From positions 1-39,101 of the IMG/VR virus record IMGVR_UViG_3300035703_000197: a DNA stretch of 39,101 bases. One strand, given 5' to 3'. The stretch is from a virus. Position 1 is the stretch's first letter. Every line of letters begins with the position of its first letter. A program made the position numbers and the translations under genes. The notes beneath the pieces are model-generated. The model was not told the origin of the DNA. It made no database searches and saw only the letters and a program-made list of their open reading frames with translations. Positions 1 to 6,349 of the stretch are shown here, piece by piece.

Positions 1-214
1 TGGAACGAAGTTTGCCAATCCGGGAACGCTGCCGCCTAACACTTGCAACGGCGTTGCCTTTTCCCCCGCAAGTGACGCCATCGCTGTGGCGCACCCCACG
101 TCGCCATTCATCACCGCCTATCCGTGGAGCGGCTCCGGCTTTGGCACCAAGTTTGCCAATCCGGGGACGTTGCCGACCGGGCAAGGCAACGGCGTAGCCT
201 TTGGGGAAATCTGA
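1..214 (+). CDS. Beta-propeller (WD40-like repeat) virion protein, C-terminal part (continues from 38235)
   Basis: This is the 3' end of the repeat gene that starts at 38235. The reading frame starts at base 2, which is the phase reached by joining base 39061 to base 1. It encodes the end of blade six and all of blade seven. The blades carry the signature AVAH-x3-PFITAYPWS-x-SGFGTK, and the protein closes with NGVAFGEI before TGA at 212-214. The last strand (NGVAF) lacks the following DAIAVAH that opens the next blade, as expected where a propeller closes on its N-terminal strand. The next gene's ATG shares the final A of the stop (TGATG). Such repeats occur in phage structural proteins; ligand and position on the virion are unknown. 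Confidence 0.8.
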   Translation, partial: GTKFANPGTLPPNTCNGVAFSPASDAIAVAHPTSPFITAYPWSGSGFGTKFANPGTLPTGQGNGVAFGEI

Positions 215-456
215 TGCAGAAGCGCCTTGAAATCCTGACCGCCGCCCTTGCGCACCGCGAAGCCGAGGTGCTGCACCATCAGATCAACATCGACAATTAC
301 CGCCTTGCGCTGGCCGAGATTGCCGAAAAGCACGCCGATTGCCCGCATATGGCCGAGTTTGGCCAGCGGCTGCACCACTTGCTGGAAACCAGCGTCATCG
401 AGCAGCGCAAGGAAATCATCATGCGCGATGTGATCGCCAAGCAACTGGAGGGCTGA
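214..456 (+). CDS. Hypothetical protein, 80 aa, helical, in the adhesin-like island
   Basis: The ATG overlaps the stop of the propeller gene (TGATG), and the stop overlaps the next ATG in the same way, so it is part of a translationally coupled chain. The product is predicted to be nearly all helical (for example RLEILTAALAHREAEVL and IAEKHADCPHMAEF) with no membrane segment. An upstream in-frame ATG at 124 lies inside the propeller gene and is not needed. I do not recognise the family. Its place between a repeat adhesin and a tail-fibre-accessory-like protein suggests a small virion or assembly protein. Confidence 0.75.
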   Translation: MQKRLEILTAALAHREAEVLHHQINIDNYRLALAEIAEKHADCPHMAEFGQRLHHLLETSVIEQRKEIIMRDVIAKQLEG

Positions 457-953
457 TGTTCTACATCCTGACCCAGCCCGGCCAAGCGGCGGTCTATCCC
501 TACACGCTGACCGATCTGCGGCGCGACAACCGCGACGTTTCATTCCCGCGCGATATGGCCGGCTTTGACACGACGCCCTATCATTGCCACCCGGTGCAGC
601 CGACCGTGGCCCCATCCGCGCCGGGCAAGGCTGCCGAGCGCGCCGCGCCGGAACTGGTGGACGGGGTGTGGCAAGAGCGTTGGACGCTGGTGGATGTGCC
701 GCCGCCGCCTGTGCCGGGCCGCGTAACGATGCGCCAGGCGCGGCTTGCGTTGCTGGGCATCGGCCTGCTTGACGCGGTGGAGCCGGCGCTTGCGGCCATT
801 GCTGACCCGGTGGAGCGGCGCGCGGCTGAAATCACGTGGGAATATTCAATCGAGGTGCAGCGCAGCAACCCGCTTATCAGCGCGCTCGCGGCGGGGCTTG
901 GGCTAACCGAAGCTGATCTCGACAACCTGTTTCGGTCGGCCGCGCTGCTGTGA
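456..953 (+). CDS. Tail-fibre-accessory-like protein, copy A (165 aa)
   Basis: The start is the ATG at 456, coupled to the preceding stop (TGATG). The N-terminal half begins MFYILTQPGQAAVYPYTL and ends in a proline-rich linker (VPPPPVPG). The C-terminal 75 residues form a helical module beginning VTMRQARLALLGIGLLD and ending LTEADLDNLFRSAALL. The same module ends the protein at 11357-11755, so the two are paralogues with different N-termini. Small proteins with this C-terminal helical module are common just after phage tail-fibre genes and are thought to help fibre folding or assembly; that role is inferred. This copy follows the propeller gene, the other follows the glycine-rich fibre. Confidence 0.75.
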   Translation: MFYILTQPGQAAVYPYTLTDLRRDNRDVSFPRDMAGFDTTPYHCHPVQPTVAPSAPGKAAERAAPELVDGVWQERWTLVDVPPPPVPGRVTMRQARLALLGIGLLDAVEPALAAIADPVERRAAEITWEYSIEVQRSNPLISALAAGLGLTEADLDNLFRSAALL

Positions 954-1354
954 TGCACCTTGCGTTCTACAAGGGCCGGCACCGGGTGTTTGACCGGGCG
1001 GTGCAGTGGTGGACGCGCGGGCCGTATAGCCATGTCGAGCTGGTGTTCAGCGACGGCATGGCGGCTAGCAGCAGCAAGCGCGATGGCGGCGTGCGCATGA
1101 AGCCGATCAGCTTTGCGCCGGATCGCTGGGATTTCGTGGTGATTGCCGGCGACGAAGCGGCGGCGCGGGCATGGTTTCGCCGGCACGCTGGCGCGGGCTA
1201 TGACGTGGCCGGGCTGTTTGGCTTCCTGTGGCGGCCGGCATCGGGCGCATCACGGCGTTGGTTTTGTTCCGAAGCGGTGGCGGCGGCGCTGGGCATCCGT
1301 GATGCGTGGCGGTTTTGCCCCAACACGCTGGCGGCTGCGGTGAGGGCTGTGTGA
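953..1354 (+). CDS. Permuted papain-fold (YiiX/NlpC-P60-type) cysteine peptidase or amidase
   Basis: This 133-residue protein carries the hallmarks of the circularly permuted papain-like hydrolases. A His-x-Glu motif comes first (YSHVEL, His27 and Glu29) and the nucleophile Cys comes late in FCSEAV (Cys105). The intervening and final segments fit the compact fold (GYDVAGLFGFLW between them). I use the ATG at 953, which overlaps the previous stop (TGATG), rather than the GTG one codon upstream. No signal peptide or membrane segment is seen. In a virion context such enzymes may cut peptidoglycan or lipid amide bonds during entry, or process a structural protein. The substrate is not evident. 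Confidence 0.75.
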   Translation: MHLAFYKGRHRVFDRAVQWWTRGPYSHVELVFSDGMAASSSKRDGGVRMKPISFAPDRWDFVVIAGDEAAARAWFRRHAGAGYDVAGLFGFLWRPASGASRRWFCSEAVAAALGIRDAWRFCPNTLAAAVRAV

Positions 1355-2688
1355 TGTTCCTGGGGGCCTTTCCGCTTGGCGCACAGCCTAACGGCGCATT
1401 TGCGCGCGTCACGGTTGCGGCAGGCGTTACGCTGGCCCCTGATGCCGGTTCGCTGGGGCTGACCGGCGGCACAGCGACCTTCACCGCTGCGGCGGCGATT
1501 GCAGCCGATGCTGGCACGTTGGGCCTGACCGGCAGCAACGGCACATTCACGGCGGCGGCCACACTGGCGGCTGATGATGGCACGCTTGGCCTGAGCGGCG
1601 GGGCGGCGACGTTCGCAGCCGGTGCCACGCTGGCGGCCAACGCCGGCACGCTCGGATTGACGGGCGGTGCGGCAACATTTGCGGGCGCTGCGCTGCTGAC
1701 AGCCAATGCCGGCTCGCTTGGTTTGTCCGGTGGTACTGCGACGTTCGCGGGTGCTGCCAGTGTCGCGGCTGATGCGGGCACAGTTGGGCTAACAGGCGGC
1801 ACGGCGACCTTTGCCGGTGCTGCCACGATTGCAGCCGATGCTGGCACATTGGGATTGACGGGCGGCGCGGCGACGCTGGCAACGGGCGCGAGCCTTGCGC
1901 CAGACGCGGGCACACTGGGCCTGACTGGTGCGGCGGGCAGCTTCACGGCGGCGGCGCTGGTAACGGCCAACGCGGGCACGCTGGGGCTGGACGGTGGCGC
2001 GGCGACGTTTGCTGCCAATGCGCTGCTGACGGCAGACGCGGGTGATGTTGGCCTGACCGGTGGCGCGGCGACGTTTGCTGCCGGGGTAACACTTGCGGCT
2101 GATGCCGGCACGCTTGACCTGGTGGGCGGCGCAGGGGCCTTCACGGCGGCGGCAACGCTTGCAGGTGACGCTGGCACGGTCGGCCTGTCTGGCGGCGCTG
2201 CAAGCCTTGCTGTGGGCGTTGTGCTGGCCGCTGATGGCGGTTCGCTCGGTCTGGCGGGTGATGCTGCCACAATGGCCGCAGATGCCGCGCTGGTGGCTGA
2301 TACGGGCGCGCTGGGGCTTTCGGGCAGCAATGCCACGATTGCCGGCAACGCAACGCTGGCGGCAGACGCGGGCACGTTGGGGCTATCGGGCGATACGGCA
2401 ACGCTGGCCACGTCCATCACGCTTGTCGCAGACGGCGGCGCGCTGGGCTTGGCAGGCGGTGCGGCAACGCTGATCTGCCCGGCCAACATCGTCGCCAATG
2501 GCGGCACGTTTGGCCTGTCAGGTTCGGGCGTCATCATCGCCGCAGCGGCATTGCCGGTTAGCCGCCTTGCTATCGAGGTGCAGGCCGCGCTTGCCGAAGC
2601 CGGGGCGTATATGGAGGCCAACGACGACGCGATCCGACGCGAAGTGCAGGCGGCCTTGCGCGAGGCCGGGCTGGTGACGGGGATTTGA
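1354..2688 (+). CDS. Repeat protein of seventeen 22-residue units, putative fibre
   Basis: The protein has 444 residues. After about 20 N-terminal residues it consists of 17 consecutive 22-residue units with consensus A-x-x-x-L-x-A-D-A-G-T-L-G-L-[TS]-G-G-x-A-T-F-x. The conserved Gly, Leu and Thr spacing suggests a regular beta-solenoid or extended fibre. Unit length never varies (66 nt), but third-position and internal substitutions show the copies are old rather than freshly duplicated. The last 40 residues are helical (LAIEVQAALAEAGAYM and EVQAALREAGLV) and may anchor or trimerise the protein. The start overlaps the previous stop (TGATG). No enzyme motif is visible; a fibre or stalk role is inferred. 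Confidence 0.75.
   Translation: MFLGAFPLGAQPNGAFARVTVAAGVTLAPDAGSLGLTGGTATFTAAAAIAADAGTLGLTGSNGTFTAAATLAADDGTLGLSGGAATFAAGATLAANAGTLGLTGGAATFAGAALLTANAGSLGLSGGTATFAGAASVAADAGTVGLTGGTATFAGAATIAADAGTLGLTGGAATLATGASLAPDAGTLGLTGAAGSFTAAALVTANAGTLGLDGGAATFAANALLTADAGDVGLTGGAATFAAGVTLAADAGTLDLVGGAGAFTAAATLAGDAGTVGLSGGAASLAVGVVLAADGGSLGLAGDAATMAADAALVADTGALGLSGSNATIAGNATLAADAGTLGLSGDTATLATSITLVADGGALGLAGGAATLICPANIVANGGTFGLSGSGVIIAAAALPVSRLAIEVQAALAEAGAYMEANDDAIRREVQAALREAGLVTGI
1400..2540 (+). repeat. 17 tandem 66-bp coding repeats
   Basis: These are diverged direct repeats of 66 bp, each encoding one 22-residue unit around the core ADAGTLGL[TS]GG. All 17 copies keep the exact length, so selection acts on the protein period. 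Boundaries are approximate. Confidence 0.8.
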
Positions 2689-2690
2689 GC

Positions 2691-3005
2691 ATGGAACTGA
2701 CGTTCACCCGCCCTGCCGCCTCGCAAGTCAACCCATGGGACGCGCCGGGCACACCGACGACTTACACGCTGACAGCTATCGACCAAGGCATCCGGCAGGT
2801 CTATGTTGACGGCAATGCGACCGAAAGCACCGCCCGCACGTCTGCAACCCGCTTTGTCCGCACGCTGATGGTGGATGCGCTCGGCACAGCGCCGCAGATT
2901 GGCGACCGGGTGAGCATCGGCGGGCAGAGCCATGACGTGTTGCGCGTCCTGCCTCTGGCACCGGGCGGCGTGGCGATTTACTACAAGGTCGAGGTCAGCA
3001 CCTGA
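2691..3005 (+). CDS. Head-closure or head-tail joining protein candidate (104 aa)
   Basis: This small beta-rich protein starts MELTFTRPAASQVNPWD and ends in a strand-rich segment (GDRVSIGGQSHDVLRVLPL, then VAIYYKVEVST). Size, the terminal 'IGG...VLRV' beta-sandwich look, and position just before a Mu F-like and an HK97 gp10-like gene fit the head-closure family that joins the portal-adaptor ring to the tail. The ATG at 2691 is preferred over an in-frame TTG at 2685 that overlaps the previous stop. The assignment rests on gene order and shape rather than on a recognised signature. Confidence 0.6.
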   Translation: MELTFTRPAASQVNPWDAPGTPTTYTLTAIDQGIRQVYVDGNATESTARTSATRFVRTLMVDALGTAPQIGDRVSIGGQSHDVLRVLPLAPGGVAIYYKVEVST

Positions 3006-3031
3006 GCCTGGCACAAGCCATTTATTGCGCC

Positions 3032-3193
3032 ATGCACTTGGCGCGCGGGCGGGCAGACTTGGCGCGGATCGTTGCCATGCTGCCGGCCAAGGCGTTCATG
3101 TATCACGACGCCCTGATTATCGCTGCCTATCAAGCAGGAGCCGCCGATGCTGTCACAGAGAGAGCAGAGGGCGCTATACGAACGGCTGATTGA
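3032..3193 (+). CDS. Possible small protein (53 aa) bridging head-closure and Mu F-like genes
   Basis: This open frame fills most of the 141-base gap between the flanking genes and overlaps the next gene's 5' end by 47 bases. The product reads like a soluble helical protein (MHLARGRADLARIVAMLPAK, then HDALIIAAYQAG). The frame is open back to a CTG at 3002 that overlaps the previous stop; a start there would add 10 residues. No clear Shine-Dalgarno precedes the ATG. I have no family assignment, and the gap may simply be non-coding. Confidence 0.4.
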   Translation: MHLARGRADLARIVAMLPAKAFMYHDALIIAAYQAGAADAVTERAEGAIRTAD

Positions 3194-4121
3194 AACAGCC
3201 GGCAAGGACATTGCAGACGCCTTCCTTGATGCGGTGCAGCGGGTGGGCAACGCGGTCAACATTGCGCAGCTTGCCGACGCCATTGAACGCGGCGACTTGC
3301 GCGAGCTGGAGATGCTGCTTCGCTTTGACCAAGGCGCGCTGTTCCCGCTGACCGAGGCAATGCGCTCGGCTTATGTGGAGGGCGGGCTTGCGGCGGCGCG
3401 CATGGTCGGCGGTGCGTTTGCCTTCAATGGCCGGCATTTGCGGGCTGAGGCGTTCATGCGGGCGCAGGGCGGCGATCTGGTGACGCGGATCGACAATGAA
3501 CAGCGCGAGATGCTGCGCAGTGTCATGGATCAACGTCTGGTCAGCGGCGAAGGCGGGGCCGAAACCGCGCGGCGCATTGTCGGGCGCGTCAATCGTGCAA
3601 CCGGGCAGCGTGAAGGCGGGTTCATCGGCCTGACCGCACAGCAGACGCAATGGGCGCAGTCGGCAGAGCGCGAGTTGCAGAACCTGGACACGGCCTATTT
3701 TACGCGGGAACGGCGTGACCGGCGCTATGACAAGCTGGTGCGCAAGGCCATTGCAGACGGCAAGCCGCTGGCAAAGGCGGATATTGACCGCATCGCCGGG
3801 CGCTATCGGGCACGGCTGCTGCAACAGCGCGGCGAAGTGATTGCGCGCACCGAAGCTCACAAGGCCACCAGCGCAGGGCAGTGGGAGGCGTTTGAGCAGC
3901 TTTCCGATAGCGGGCAGATGGTCACAAAAAAGTGGATACACGGGTTCAGCCGGGAGCCGCGTCTCGATCATGTGGCGCTTGGGCTGGCACCGCCGCGCCG
4001 GTTCAATGACCCGTTTGTCATGGGTGATGGCACGCTGTTGCGGTTCCCGCACGACCCGAACGCGCCGGCTGATCATGTCATTGGATGCAAATGCAGCGTG
4101 TTCTACAGGCTGGTGCGATGA
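3147..4121 (+). CDS. Mu F-like head morphogenesis protein (minor head protein)
   Basis: The protein has 324 residues. The C-terminal third carries the Mu F signature: RGEVIARTEAHKATSAG, then KKWIHGF with R-x-DHVAL, and the ending DHVIGCKCSVFYRLV with paired Cys. The N-terminal half is helical. Mu F-like proteins sit at the portal vertex or inside the head and take part in head maturation or are injected. A good ribosome site (AGGAG) precedes the ATG at 3147. In many phages this gene directly follows the portal. Here it is separated from the portal (ends 34472) by the capsid genes and the fibre-like island. Confidence 0.85.
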   Translation: MLSQREQRALYERLIETAGKDIADAFLDAVQRVGNAVNIAQLADAIERGDLRELEMLLRFDQGALFPLTEAMRSAYVEGGLAAARMVGGAFAFNGRHLRAEAFMRAQGGDLVTRIDNEQREMLRSVMDQRLVSGEGGAETARRIVGRVNRATGQREGGFIGLTAQQTQWAQSAERELQNLDTAYFTRERRDRRYDKLVRKAIADGKPLAKADIDRIAGRYRARLLQQRGEVIARTEAHKATSAGQWEAFEQLSDSGQMVTKKWIHGFSREPRLDHVALGLAPPRRFNDPFVMGDGTLLRFPHDPNAPADHVIGCKCSVFYRLVR

Positions 4122-4561
4122 CGACGCGTAACAAGAAGTTCGTTGCCGACCTGAAGGCATTTAGCGACCTGACCACGAAGCAGATGGAAGATATCGCGGT
4201 CGAGAGCATCCAAGACGTGCTGGAAGGCGCGCAATCGACGGCGCGCGGCATCAGCGCAGGCGGGGCACTGATCAAGGGCCGCATTCCGGTGGTGAGCGGT
4301 GATCTGGTCAACAGCCTGCTTTCAGAAGTGCAAGACCGGGGCGGCGGGCAAACGGCGATTGGCGCGGCGTCCTACTCGCTTGTGCTGGCCGGCTATCAGC
4401 TTGGCGACGTGCTGCGGTTCACATGGACGCAAGCCTACGCGATGCGGATGGAAGTGGGCTTCAAGAGCTTTCCGGGCTGGCACTTCGTTGGATACAACGC
4501 GGCGCAATGGGGCGACATCGTTGAGCGCAAAGCCAAGATGGTGAGGGCACGCAATGCTTAA
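4118..4561 (+). CDS. HK97 gp10-like neck / tail-completion protein
   Basis: This 147-residue protein shows the HK97-gp10 family layout: a helical N-terminus, then VVSGDLVNSLLSEV, and a C-terminal beta segment (AYAMRMEVGF, then GWHFVGYNAAQW). Family members form part of the head-tail connector or complete the tail. The start codon overlaps the Mu F-like gene (ATGA) and its end overlaps the tail terminator gene by 8 bases. Placement directly before the terminator and tube genes is the standard siphovirus order. Confidence 0.8.
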   Translation: MTTRNKKFVADLKAFSDLTTKQMEDIAVESIQDVLEGAQSTARGISAGGALIKGRIPVVSGDLVNSLLSEVQDRGGGQTAIGAASYSLVLAGYQLGDVLRFTWTQAYAMRMEVGFKSFPGWHFVGYNAAQWGDIVERKAKMVRARNA

Positions 4562-4949
4562 CGAGATCGAACAGGCATTCGGGCAGCACCTGGCCGGCAT
4601 GGCGGGCGTGTTGCCCATCGTCTGGCCGAACAAGACGCGCAACGGCACCAAGCCTTATCTCGACGTGCAACACGTGCCCACCAGCAACGACACGCCGGGT
4701 CTGGCGGGCGGCGGCGAGGTGCAGCGCGGCTATTTCGTGGCAACGGTCGTTATAACGAGCAACCAGTTCAGCAAGGCGGCCAACACGCAGGCCGATTTGA
4801 TCAAGGCGCGCTTTGCCAAGGGCACGACGCTGACCGCAGGCACGCGCAAGATGCGCATCTTGAACACGCCGCAGTATCTGCCGCCGTTTGCCGACGAGGC
4901 CGATTGGCGGCAGCCGGTGCGCATCGAATACATCGTCACCGCACGATAA
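4554..4949 (+). CDS. Tail terminator protein (DUF4128-like)
   Basis: This 131-residue protein resembles the DUF4128 / lambda gpU-like tail terminators. It has a helical N-terminus (MLNEIEQAFGQHLAGM), a central beta sheet starting VWPNKTRNGTKPYLDVQH, a basic helix (ANTQADLIKARF), and a closing strand RIEYIVTAR. Terminators form a hexamer that stops tail-tube growth and joins the tail to the neck. It overlaps the neck gene and is followed by an intrinsic terminator, then the tube protein. Confidence 0.8.
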   Translation: MLNEIEQAFGQHLAGMAGVLPIVWPNKTRNGTKPYLDVQHVPTSNDTPGLAGGGEVQRGYFVATVVITSNQFSKAANTQADLIKARFAKGTTLTAGTRKMRILNTPQYLPPFADEADWRQPVRIEYIVTAR

Positions 4950-4993
4950 CCAGTTCCCGCCGCCGCCGGGCTTAGCGGCTTTTGACCACCAGT

Positions 4994-5019
4994 AAGGCTC
5001 CCAACCGGGGGCCTTTTTT
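4994..5019 (+). terminator. Intrinsic terminator before the tail-tube gene
   Basis: A nine-pair stem AAGGCTCCC / GGGGGCCTT (one T-G pair) closes a four-base loop AACC and runs into a T tract (TTTT after the stem). It lies between the tail terminator gene and the tail-tube gene, inside the late operon, so it should tune the ratio of transcripts upstream and downstream. Confidence 0.75.
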
Positions 5020-5040
5020 ATTGCAAGAAAGGCTCCGCCA

Positions 5041-5499
5041 ATGACTGACGACCTGAAACCCGGATTGGGCACCATCCTCTCCACCACCGTCACCCTGCCC
5101 GCCAACCAGTTGCTCGCCACTTATGAGGCGCTGACTGGATGGACGGTCGTGGGCGAAGTGACCGATATCCCTTCGTTCGGCCCGGCCCATGAAGTCGTGA
5201 CGCATGTCCCGCTCGCGACCGGCATCACCGCCAAGTATCACGGCGCCAAGAACAACGGCTCCATGACGATCCCGATGGCCCTGGATTACAACGACACCGG
5301 GCAGCTGGCGCTGAAGACGGCCATGGCCAACCGTGACCGCGTGACCTTCCGCATCGTCTATGCCGACGGCACCACCGATTACTTCCTCGGCAAGGTGTTC
5401 AGCTTCACCCGCTCTGCCAGCATCGGCAGCGTGGTCATGGCTGAAGTCGTGATCGAGGTCGAAACCGATATCGTCGAGGACCTGACCCCGACGCCGTAA
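5041..5499 (+). CDS. Major tail tube protein
   Basis: This 152-residue beta-rich protein has the tail-tube pattern: GWTVVGEVTDIPSFG near the start, then HGAKNNGSMTIPMALD, and the pair of strands DRVTFRIVYADGTTDYFLG and VFSFTRSASIG. Tube proteins stack as hexameric rings around the tape measure. The gene is preceded by a terminator and followed by two hairpins, so it may be on its own abundant transcript. A ribosome site (AAAGG) precedes the ATG. Confidence 0.85.
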   Translation: MTDDLKPGLGTILSTTVTLPANQLLATYEALTGWTVVGEVTDIPSFGPAHEVVTHVPLATGITAKYHGAKNNGSMTIPMALDYNDTGQLALKTAMANRDRVTFRIVYADGTTDYFLGKVFSFTRSASIGSVVMAEVVIEVETDIVEDLTPTP

Positions 5500-5550
5500 T
5501 CCGCAGGAAGTTGCGGATCGGTGGGGCTGTCGTTCGTGCCGGCAGCCCCA
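5499..5550 (+). other. Two hairpins between tail-tube and tail-chaperone genes
   Basis: The first hairpin is ATCCGCA (5499-5505) pairing with TGCGGAT (5512-5518) over a six-base loop; it overlaps the tube gene's stop. The second is TGGGGCTG (5522-5529) pairing with CAGCCCCA (5543-5550). Neither has a T tract. They may protect the tube mRNA 3' end or reduce read-through to the chaperone gene; this is inference from structure and place. Confidence 0.5.
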
Positions 5551-5590
5551 TCGTCAACCTTGCAGCACGAACCGCACGAAAGGCACGACA

Positions 5591-5992
5591 ATGGATTTCA
5601 GCACGATTGACCTGGCGGCCAATGCCGACCGGGGCGCAGATTGCCACCTTGAGCATCCCGTTACTGAAGAACCGCTGTTCACCGATGACGGCAAGCCCGT
5701 CACCATCCGCGTGCTGGGGCAGGACAGCCGCGAATTCCGCGCCGCTGTGGCTGCGATTGCCGACAAGGCAAGGACGGGCAAGCAGACGCTGGACAAGGCA
5801 GAGGCCAACGCCATCGAGCTTCTCTCGCGCGTTGTGGTGCGCTGGGAAGGCATCGTGTGGGACGGTAAGCCGCTGGATTGCACGCCGGAAAACGTGCGCA
5901 TGTTCCTGTCCAAGTTCCCGCCGATCCGCCGCCAGCTTGACGAGTTCATTGGCAACCGCGCCAATTTTTTCAGGGCCGGCGCGAAGAAGTAA
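5591..5992 (+). CDS. Tail assembly chaperone, short form (gpG-like)
   Basis: This 133-residue protein lies between the tube and tape-measure genes, where siphoviruses encode the gpG-type chaperone. It has a beta N-terminus (EEPLFTDDGKPVTIRVLG) and helices ending PPIRRQLDEFIGNRANFF. Near its end, the codons AAT TTT TTC contain the heptamer T TTT TTC at 5965-5971. Six codons after the heptamer the zero frame stops at 5990-5992, while the -1 frame runs on to 6348. The chaperone coats the tape measure during tail assembly. Confidence 0.85.
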   Translation: MDFSTIDLAANADRGADCHLEHPVTEEPLFTDDGKPVTIRVLGQDSREFRAAVAAIADKARTGKQTLDKAEANAIELLSRVVVRWEGIVWDGKPLDCTPENVRMFLSKFPPIRRQLDEFIGNRANFFRAGAKK

Positions 5993-6348
5993 TCTTGTGG
6001 GCGCGGCAGCACGCTTGGCTGTCGGCTGACAAGACACGATGGGAGGTGGGCAAACTGCCTCCCGTTGCCGAAGACTTCTTGTGTGACGCGCTGGTCAGCG
6101 CCGGCCCGGTTGAAAATCACGGATGGGGGCCGGTCAGCATCAGCCCGCAGCGACTGGAAAGCTGGTCACGATTGACGGGTTACAGCCTGTCGCCGTGGCA
6201 AGCCGAAACGTTGCTAGACGCCTCGCGGGCGTATGCTGCCATCCTCAATGACAAGAAAGCCGCCGCGCCGTGGTCTGCTGAGGTGGACAAGGTGAAGGCA
6301 AGCAACGCCGTCAAGGCCGCATTGCGGGCAAGCAGACAGGGAGCATGA
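5591..6348 (+). CDS. Tail assembly chaperone, frameshifted long form (gpGT-like)
   Basis: A -1 slip on T TTT TTC (5965-5971) would join the short chaperone to the frame that is open from 5971 to the TGA at 6346-6348, giving about 252 residues. The fusion continues after ...NRANFF as QGRREEVILWARQHAW. No stop lies between the slip site and the downstream frame. The only start available to the downstream part alone is a TTG at 5995 without a clear ribosome site. The downstream domain has tryptophans and ends in a basic helix (KASNAVKAALRASRQG). This G/GT arrangement is conserved in siphovirus tails, where the long form recruits the tube protein. The frameshift itself is inferred. Confidence 0.8.
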
Positions 6349-6349
6349 C

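Noticed and set aside
1107-3014. Very long open frame (635 codons) on the minus strand
   Set aside because: It is antisense to the 22-residue-repeat gene. Its Pro/Ala/Ser composition is the shadow of that GC-rich repeat, and the + strand genes there are coupled and well formed.
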